Of a DNA stretch of 46,492 bases, positions 41,188 to 46,492 are shown in pieces. The first letter of the stretch is position 1. Every line of letters starts with the position of its first letter. Source of the stretch: an uncultured Myxococcales bacterium. Lineage in GTDB: Bacteria > Myxococcota_A > Polyangia > Nannocystales > Nannocystaceae. Location of the stretch: the NCBI GenBank assembly GCA_902826865.1, contig CADEGN010000020.1, positions 1-46,492 on the forward strand, written 5' to 3'. The notes beneath the pieces are model-generated. The model did not search any database, was not told the origin of the DNA, and saw only the letters and a list, made by a program, of their open reading frames with translations. The translations under genes were made by a program, and so were the position numbers.

Positions 41188-43238
41188 ACGAAACACGCGC
41201 GCTGGTCGTGATCAGCCGGGTCGTGATTGGGCTGGCCGGCGCGTGGTTTGCCACCATGTTGGTGGTATTCGCCTTGCGGATCACCTTTCCGCTCGAACTC
41301 GAGTGGATGGAGGGCGGCGTCGTCCACCAGGCGATGCGATTTCAACGCGGTGAGCCGCTCTATCCGGCGCCGTCGTCGGCGTTTGTGCCGTTCCTGTACA
41401 CGCCGGTATATCCGATCGTGCTCGGCACGCTCGGGTTCGTCTTCCCGCTCGGGCTCGCGCTCGGTCGCGTCGTCAGCGTACTCGCTTGGCTTGCGATCGG
41501 TGCCGGTCTGTGGCGGGCAGTCGCGCGCGAGATGAAGCCAACGAGCCACCGAGCCGCCGCCGCGGGTTTGTGGTGTGCGGGTTATGTCTTTGGCTTTCGC
41601 TGGATCGATTTGGCCCGGCCGGACGCCCTGTTCATCGCTTTGACGCTGTGGGCATTGGTGTTGCTCCGCGAGTCGTGGGGTCATTGGCGACGCGCAGCGG
41701 TCGCAGGATTGCTCATGGCGCTGGCGTTTTGGACCAAGCAAACCGCGGCTCCGTTTGTGCTTGCGAGCGCGATCGCGGGGTTACTGGTGGCTCCGCGGCA
41801 GTTGTGGGCTTACGTGGCCGCGATTGCCGTGGTGGATGGGGGCGGCCTTCTCCTCGGAAACGTCGCCAGCGATGGATGGTTGTGGACGTACATCTTCGAG
41901 TTGCATCAGAGCCACGCGTTCAACAGCGAGCGGTTCTATCGCAAGATGTGGGGCATGTTCGTGCATGCCGCGCCGATGCTGACAGCGCTCGTGGCCGTCG
42001 TCGGCGTTGCGTTTCTCTCGCCGTGGTTGATGCGCAGCCGCAAGCTCGACCGAGCGGATGATCGCCGGGCGAGTGCGCGGTTGTCTGCCCACCGCGGGCT
42101 CCTCTTCTGGGGGATTATCGCCGCTGCTGCCGCGCTCGTGAGTGCCCTGGGGTACAGCACGCAATGGGCGGAGCCGAACGCGTTTTTGCCGGGGATTTGC
42201 TTCGGAGCGTTGTGGCTCGCCGTTGCCCTGCCAGAGCGCGGCTGGCTCGCCGTTGTTGGCCACGGGCTGATCGCCGCCCAGCTCCTCTTTTCCCTCGCCA
42301 TCGAGCCGCTGTATCAACCCATTCAAAGCCGCGGGTTCGCGGGTGTGGGGGCGAGCTATCGCTGGCAGGACGTCGCTCGCACGATCCCGAGCGAGCGACT
42401 GCGTACGAACGCAGAAGCGATGCGCGAGCGACTCGCCAGCTCGCGTGCAGAAGTGTTCGCGTTGCAGCGCCCGTGGTGGGGTATCGTCTCTGGTGGCGAA
42501 GGTCACGTTGGCTCGATGGGGTTGGCCGACGTAGCGCCCACCGACCGCCAGAAGATCGAGCAAGAGATCGCCGCGGCGGTGCGAACGCTGGCCTACGATG
42601 AGATCTGGTTCGAGGGCGAACCGCCGCCGTGGATTCGGCCGGCATTGCGGGGGCGCTATTCGGCATCGGTGCGACTGCAGGGCAATGATCGCGTGCGGCC
42701 GATGTCGGGTTACCTCTCGGAGGCGGGGATGGTTGCGCCTCATCAGGCCGACCAGGTGCAGTTCATCCCGATTCGCGCCCCAGTGCTTCCCCACGGCACG
42801 CAGGTGTACGTGGATTTCGAGGATGGGACGCTTCAGGGTGTAACGACCCACGGTGGTTTCGGGCGCCGACCGGTGTCCGGTTTCACCGGCGAACTCCCGC
42901 AGCCTGCGGGCACAGGCGGCGAGTTCTGGCTGTCGAGCGCCGGTCCGAACGGTCGACTGGAGGAGCGCGGCGTTGCCGACTCGCCGCCGATCGCGTTGGC
43001 CGCCGGTCAGCGTCTCGAGGCCAGTGTCGCGGTGCTCGGCGATTCGGCCGACCTCGCAGTCACGGTGGTCGACGATCGGGGCGAGAGCTTGGCCGACCTC
43101 GCAGTGCCCGTCGCCGTCGCCGTGATGGAGACGGCCTCGTGGAGCGCCGACATTCCGCGGATCGTCAGGATCCGAGTTCGTGACAACGCGACCGCAGGTG
43201 CGATCGCGCTCGATGATCTGCACGTCCGCGCGCCGTAG
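41184..43238 (+). CDS. GT-C family membrane protein with C-terminal jelly-roll-like domain
   Basis: Protein of 684 aa from the ATG at 41184 (ATGA overlap with the preceding GT-C gene); the open frame back to 40833 is a shadow. The N-terminal ~400 residues are multi-pass with the first-loop motif ELEWMEGGVVHQAMRFQRGEPLY, typical of RgtA/B/C/D-like GT-C proteins, and ARPDALFIAL in a later loop. Residues ~400-525 are soluble. The last ~150 residues read as a separate beta-sandwich (VDFEDGTLQGVTTHGGFG, EFWLSSAG, RLEASVAVLGD, IRVRDNATAGAIALDDLHV), resembling carbohydrate-binding jelly rolls. It may hold the acceptor glycan. Translationally coupled to its paralogue upstream. Confidence 0.83.
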   Translation: MNETRALVVISRVVIGLAGAWFATMLVVFALRITFPLELEWMEGGVVHQAMRFQRGEPLYPAPSSAFVPFLYTPVYPIVLGTLGFVFPLGLALGRVVSVLAWLAIGAGLWRAVAREMKPTSHRAAAAGLWCAGYVFGFRWIDLARPDALFIALTLWALVLLRESWGHWRRAAVAGLLMALAFWTKQTAAPFVLASAIAGLLVAPRQLWAYVAAIAVVDGGGLLLGNVASDGWLWTYIFELHQSHAFNSERFYRKMWGMFVHAAPMLTALVAVVGVAFLSPWLMRSRKLDRADDRRASARLSAHRGLLFWGIIAAAAALVSALGYSTQWAEPNAFLPGICFGALWLAVALPERGWLAVVGHGLIAAQLLFSLAIEPLYQPIQSRGFAGVGASYRWQDVARTIPSERLRTNAEAMRERLASSRAEVFALQRPWWGIVSGGEGHVGSMGLADVAPTDRQKIEQEIAAAVRTLAYDEIWFEGEPPPWIRPALRGRYSASVRLQGNDRVRPMSGYLSEAGMVAPHQADQVQFIPIRAPVLPHGTQVYVDFEDGTLQGVTTHGGFGRRPVSGFTGELPQPAGTGGEFWLSSAGPNGRLEERGVADSPPIALAAGQRLEASVAVLGDSADLAVTVVDDRGESLADLAVPVAVAVMETASWSADIPRIVRIRVRDNATAGAIALDDLHVRAP

Positions 43239-43265
43239 GTCCGTCGCGTGGTCCGTGGAGGCGCT

Positions 43266-43706
43266 CTAGAACCCGCGCCCGCGGCCGTGCATGCGGATGA
43301 CGTCGCGCTCGAGAACAACGGTGCTCTCGCCGCCACATGGGTAGGCCAGCTGCAACTCGACGCGGGTACCGGGCGCCCCACGGATCGCGGGCGCCCAGCC
43401 GTCGGGAGTGCTCGGGACCTGGCCGTCGACACTCACCAGTCGCGCTCCGACAGGCAGCTTGCCCATTGCAGGTGTGCCTGGAAAGACGTCGCGGATGACG
43501 ACATCGTCGCCATCAGGCACGAGCAGAATGCCAACACCGCCGTAGGTGTACGAGTGCCCAATCACATGGCCGTCACAGCGAACGGCGGTCGCCTGCCGAA
43601 CGAGGGCGGCCGAGCTCGCCACAGTTCCGGCAAGAACGAGGGAGCCGAGCACGGCACGACGGGCGGTGCGCCAACGAGCGAGGATGGTGGAGGACGGTTC
43701 ACGCAT
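43266..43706 (-). CDS. Exported single-PDZ-domain protein
   Basis: Protein of 146 aa from the ATG at 43706. N-terminal membrane helix or signal (RRAVLGSLVLAGTVASSAALV), a Cys pair (CDGHVIG and YPCGGE), and one PDZ domain at ~57-120 with carboxylate-loop-like GGVGILLV and DVFPGTPAMGKLPVGARLVSVDG. No protease domain is attached. It could bind C-termini of periplasmic proteins or scaffold a partner. It converges on the GT-C gene with a 27-bp gap and diverges from the DUF459 gene. Confidence 0.82.
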   Translation of the reverse strand: MREPSSTILARWRTARRAVLGSLVLAGTVASSAALVRQATAVRCDGHVIGHSYTYGGVGILLVPDGDDVVIRDVFPGTPAMGKLPVGARLVSVDGQVPSTPDGWAPAIRGAPGTRVELQLAYPCGGESTVVLERDVIRMHGRGRGF

Positions 43707-44064
43707 GGGACGCCTGACACTCCGGAGACAGGGGACGCGACGAGTTTCCCATAGAAGGATGGCGTTCGCAGCTGCGCAGTTGCCGGCACATGGCGGAACC
43801 CCGCGCGTTTGGCACCAACTTGGGCCGCGGGCACCAGGGGGTTCGCCCAGGTTGGGCGCCAGGTTGGGCGGGTTGAGTTGGCCGCGTTTGCATCGCGATC
43901 CTCGGGCCGTCGTCCCGTTCCGGGTGCGGGGGATTTCTCGGGTTATTTCGCGGTCGTTGGGGCCGTCGGTAGTGTCGCGCCTGGGGTCGGTCGCCGCGAT
44001 TGCGCCCGCACCTTGTAATGTTCGGCCCGCCAACCGTCGGTCGTGGGCCGGCCTCGTGAAGACG
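43707..44064. other. Divergent intergenic region with short direct repeats
   Basis: Gene-free 358-bp spacer between the PDZ gene and the DUF459 lipoprotein gene. Frames through it lack coding character. It contains two 11-bp direct repeats at 43848-43870 and G-rich runs nearby. Both genes must have promoters here; no convincing boxes are visible. Confidence 0.55.
43848..43870. repeat. Two 11-bp direct repeats, 12-bp period
   Basis: CAGGTTGGGCG occurs at 43848-43858 and again at 43860-43870, one base apart, with further GGTTG words just downstream. A period near one helical turn would suit a regulator-binding site. Confidence 0.5.
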
Positions 44065-45075
44065 ATGAAGACGCTCTCCCTCAACGCCCCTCACCTTCCC
44101 ACCGTCCGCCGCCGCGCGGCGGGGGTTACCGCGTTCATGCTCGTCGCGCTCGCGGCGTGCCGAGCCGAGAATGCACCCGCCAACGCTGCGACAGCTCCGT
44201 CGTCCGCCTCCCCGTCGGATGTTTCCGAGCCTGCCGAAGAGCCGACCGCACTCCCGGACGCACCTGCGACTGCAGACGCCAAGGGCGGCGTCACCGCTGA
44301 ACCGGGAAAGGACGCGACGTTGGCCCAGGCGAAGCCGACGACCGCTGAGCCTGCGGTCGCGCCCGCGGGCGCTGCCGAAGATCCCGCGGGGCCGCCCGCG
44401 GACGCCCCGCCCACCGAACACAAGGTGCTCATCCTCGGCGACTCGCTTGCGGCCACGGGCTTCGGCGCTTTGCTTGAGCGCAAGCTCGACGCGCATCCGC
44501 AGATCGTCTGCTACCGCAAGGGCAAGAGCGCGTCTGGCCTCGCCCGCCCAGATTTCTTCGACTGGCCCGCCGAGGCCAAGAAACAGATCGAATTCCGCAA
44601 ACCGGATCTCGTCATCGTGATCATGGGGGGCAACGACGGCCAGGACTTGACGCGGAAGAAGGGCAAGCGGGTCGCGTGGTCGGACGCCGAGGCGTGGAAG
44701 GCCGACTACCGCGTGCGCATGGACGAGTTGCTTGCCGGGCTCGTGGCCGACAATCGCGAGGTTCTCTGGTTGGGCCTGCCGAAGATGGGATTGCGAAGCC
44801 TGGAGGCGAAGCTGGAGATCATCCGCGCGGTTCAGACGGAAGCGATCGCGGCGCAGGGAGATCGCGCGCTGTACGTTGATACGATTCCGATGGTGACCGA
44901 CGACGGTGGCGAGTTGCTCGCTGAGGCGAAGGTGGGCAAGTCCCGTAAACCGCAGCCCATCCGTGCCGACGATCGCATTCATTTCACGATGTCGGGCTCT
45001 GAGTACTTCGCGGATCAGGTGTACCCGAAGGTACTCGACGCTCTCCAGGTCGCCGATACATCACCAGCTGACTAA
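44065..45075 (+). CDS. DUF459/SGNH-hydrolase-like lipoprotein
   Basis: Protein of 336 aa from the ATG at 44065; a GTG nine bases earlier is an alternative. Lipobox VALAAC (Cys32), then an ~85-residue Ala/Pro/Glu linker. The catalytic domain shows the SGNH blocks: ILGDSLAATG (nucleophile Ser127), SASGLARPDFFDWP (DUF459 signature), IVIMGGNDGQ (Asn190), and DDRIHFTMSG with the Asp-His pair. All catalytic residues are present, so an esterase/acetylhydrolase acting on cell-envelope glycans is likely. The neighbouring murein endopeptidase fits an envelope role. Confidence 0.9.
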   Translation: MKTLSLNAPHLPTVRRRAAGVTAFMLVALAACRAENAPANAATAPSSASPSDVSEPAEEPTALPDAPATADAKGGVTAEPGKDATLAQAKPTTAEPAVAPAGAAEDPAGPPADAPPTEHKVLILGDSLAATGFGALLERKLDAHPQIVCYRKGKSASGLARPDFFDWPAEAKKQIEFRKPDLVIVIMGGNDGQDLTRKKGKRVAWSDAEAWKADYRVRMDELLAGLVADNREVLWLGLPKMGLRSLEAKLEIIRAVQTEAIAAQGDRALYVDTIPMVTDDGGELLAEAKVGKSRKPQPIRADDRIHFTMSGSEYFADQVYPKVLDALQVADTSPAD

Positions 45076-45259
45076 TCGGCGTTGTCCTCGCCGAAGATTT
45101 CCCTGCGATTGCGGCTCGGCGGCCGCTGGCATGATCTGTGATACGCCGAGCGGCGTTGGAAAACGCGGTTTTTTGCCCAGGGGCGGGTTGCCTCCCGGCC
45201 GAAGCCGCGGTTAGGCTGGCGCCTCCGATCGACCCCAGTGATCGGAAGCTCTTGCCACG

Positions 45260-46441
45260 ATGCCGACGCGCAACGCAACTCGCGCCGCCCTCCTTCGAGC
45301 TACGGTCGGATGCGGCGTGATGTTCGGCGTGTGGACGACGGGGGTGGACGCCGAAGCCCGGGACCGGGCCGGGACCGCCCAGGCGAACGCGGCCAATGAC
45401 GCCGCGGCGCCGCAGCCGGGCCGTGCCGGCCCGCGGGTCACGCTTCTGCAGCACCGCGTGGTCCCCTACGAGAGCCTGGAAGACATCGCGAAGCGCTACG
45501 GCGTGACCGTCGAGGAGCTCAAGGCCTGGAACCGCATCCTCAAGGGCAAGGTGCTCAAGGCCGGGTGGAATCTCAAGATTCGGGCGCGCATCGTCGCGCC
45601 GCCCCGCAAGAAGACCACGTACACGGTTGCCTACGGCGACACGTGGGGCGAGATCGCCACCCGATTCAATGTCCCCGAGGGTGACCTCCATCGGTGGAAC
45701 CCGAAGGTCGCGCGGCAGTTCCGCGCCGGTCAGCGCCTCACCGTCTACACGAACCCGAAGCCGCGCAACATCATCGCCGTCTCGGCCAAGGGCGAGCCGA
45801 AGGCGCCGGAGGAGGAATTCGCGGAGAACGACGAGCCTCTCCCGAAGTTCGACGTCCCAGGGGGGGGTGTCTCGATCGGCTCACCGAATCGCGGGCGACT
45901 GTCCGGTGGGGTGCAGCTCCCCGACAGCGATCTGTACACCGTCCGGCGGCCTGAGGAATCCTGGGGAAGCAGTCACACGATTCTCCAGCTGCAGACCGCG
46001 ATCGCCGATTTCCGCCGCGATTCTGGCTACGCAGGGGAGTTGCTGATCGGCGCGATCAGCCTCGAGCACGGCGGTCGCTTTCGGCCGCACCGGTCGCATC
46101 AGTCGGGTCGTGACGTCGATATCCGGCTCCCCAAGCGATCGGGTGCGTCCCGCAAGAGCGACTCCCAGAACGATATCGATTGGGGCGCGAGCTGGCAGCT
46201 GATCCAGAGCTTCGCGGAAACGGGCGAAGTTGAGTACATCTTCCTCGACTACAACCGACAGAAGCGTCTCCTCGAAGCCGCCAAAGACGCCGGTGCGACG
46301 CGATCTGAAATCGAGAAGATGATCCAGTACCCGCGCGGCCGCTCTAAGAACGCCGGCATCGTCCGCCATGCCGAGGGCCACCTCATCCACATCCACGTGC
46401 GGATCAAGTGCCCGCAAACGCAGGCGCGCTGCGAGACCTAG
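45260..46441 (+). CDS. LysM-containing murein endopeptidase, M74 (MepA)-like
   Basis: Protein of 393 aa. N-terminal signal region, then two LysM peptidoglycan-binding repeats (~64-107 and ~119-163). The C-terminal ~180 residues match penicillin-insensitive murein endopeptidase: SLEHGGRFRPHRSHQSGRDVD (His277, His280, Asp285/287 as zinc ligands) and the terminal HLIHIHVRIKCP (His374, His377, His379). MepA-type enzymes cut peptide cross-links in murein. LysM fusions presumably target the enzyme to the wall. The gene is 184 bp after the SGNH gene and ends at a strong hairpin. Confidence 0.92.
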   Translation: MPTRNATRAALLRATVGCGVMFGVWTTGVDAEARDRAGTAQANAANDAAAPQPGRAGPRVTLLQHRVVPYESLEDIAKRYGVTVEELKAWNRILKGKVLKAGWNLKIRARIVAPPRKKTTYTVAYGDTWGEIATRFNVPEGDLHRWNPKVARQFRAGQRLTVYTNPKPRNIIAVSAKGEPKAPEEEFAENDEPLPKFDVPGGGVSIGSPNRGRLSGGVQLPDSDLYTVRRPEESWGSSHTILQLQTAIADFRRDSGYAGELLIGAISLEHGGRFRPHRSHQSGRDVDIRLPKRSGASRKSDSQNDIDWGASWQLIQSFAETGEVEYIFLDYNRQKRLLEAAKDAGATRSEIEKMIQYPRGRSKNAGIVRHAEGHLIHIHVRIKCPQTQARCET

Positions 46442-46470
46442 GAGCGTGACCCCGTAAGGGGTCACGCTCC
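46441..46470 (+). terminator. Perfect 13-bp hairpin after the murein endopeptidase gene
   Basis: GGAGCGTGACCCC and its exact complement flank a GTAA tetraloop, starting at the last base of the stop codon. No T-run follows, so a Rho-independent terminator is not certain, but the position and perfect stem strongly suggest a transcript end. Confidence 0.75.
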
Positions 46471-46492
46471 TCCGTGCCCGACTATGAAGTGG

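Noticed and set aside
45145-45180. AAAACGCGGTTTT-like mini-hairpin with T-run after the DUF459 gene
   Set aside because: Only a 5-bp AT-rich stem with a 3-nt loop. Suggestive of a terminator but too weak to list.
1-46492. CRISPR arrays, tRNA or rRNA genes
   Set aside because: No regularly spaced repeats and no recognisable tRNA or rRNA segments were seen.

Overview
The window is GC-rich and almost fully coding, with 31 genes I can support, mostly in tightly packed operons. Many exported proteins have a lipobox followed by a long Ser/Thr/Gly linker and a Cys-rich C-terminal domain. There is also a large Ser/Thr kinase with TPRs. Together these suggest a myxobacterium, most likely of the Nannocystaceae type (inference from style, not from a marker gene). 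I see no rRNA, tRNA or CRISPR array.

Layout. 1-5451 (+): a partial Cys-rich lipoprotein, a zinc-finger/kinase/TPR protein, and a lipoprotein resembling the LIC_10091 family. 11826-5494 (-): a tight four-gene unit of a P-loop ATPase, a macro-like/KAP membrane NTPase, a Cys-rich lipoprotein and an exported formylglycine-enzyme-like protein. 12179-14523 (+): dihydroorotase (pyrC) and a class I/II aminotransferase. 17406-14567 (-): three exported lipoproteins. 17498-20070 (+): a secreted or membrane beta-rich protein translationally coupled to a metallophosphoesterase lipoprotein. 21249-20077 (-): a VKOR-DsbA disulfide-forming fusion, which could serve the many Cys-rich exported proteins.

30801-21332 (-) is the most striking region. 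Four genes (two ATGA overlaps and one 31-bp gap) encode three large Clp-like tandem AAA+ proteins and one small protein. Gene A (27361-30801) ends in a peptide-chain-release-factor-like (PCRF) region. Gene B (24440-27364) carries a ribosomal bL12 C-terminal-domain-like motif between its two AAA modules. Gene C (23674-24408) looks like a release factor with the GGQ domain removed. Gene D (21332-23677) is a third AAA+ paralogue. All three AAA+ proteins lack the D2 GYVG pore loop, and their first Walker B motif lacks the normal Glu. They share an N-terminal region that replaces Clp_N. I infer an undescribed AAA+ assembly that uses translation-factor mimicry to engage ribosomes. This rests on motif reading alone.

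30992-32371 (+): a lone, divergent IS91-like transposase facing away from that operon. 39474-32316 (-) and 39610-43238 (+): a membrane glycosylation cluster with a polyprenyl-phosphate-sugar-synthase-like GT2, a methyltransferase, several GT-C-like multi-pass proteins and an accessory exported protein. 43266-46441: a PDZ protein (-), a DUF459/SGNH lipoprotein (+) and a LysM-M74 murein endopeptidase (+), ending in a perfect 13-bp hairpin.

Limits: all starts and functions were read by eye, and no homology search or structure prediction was run.
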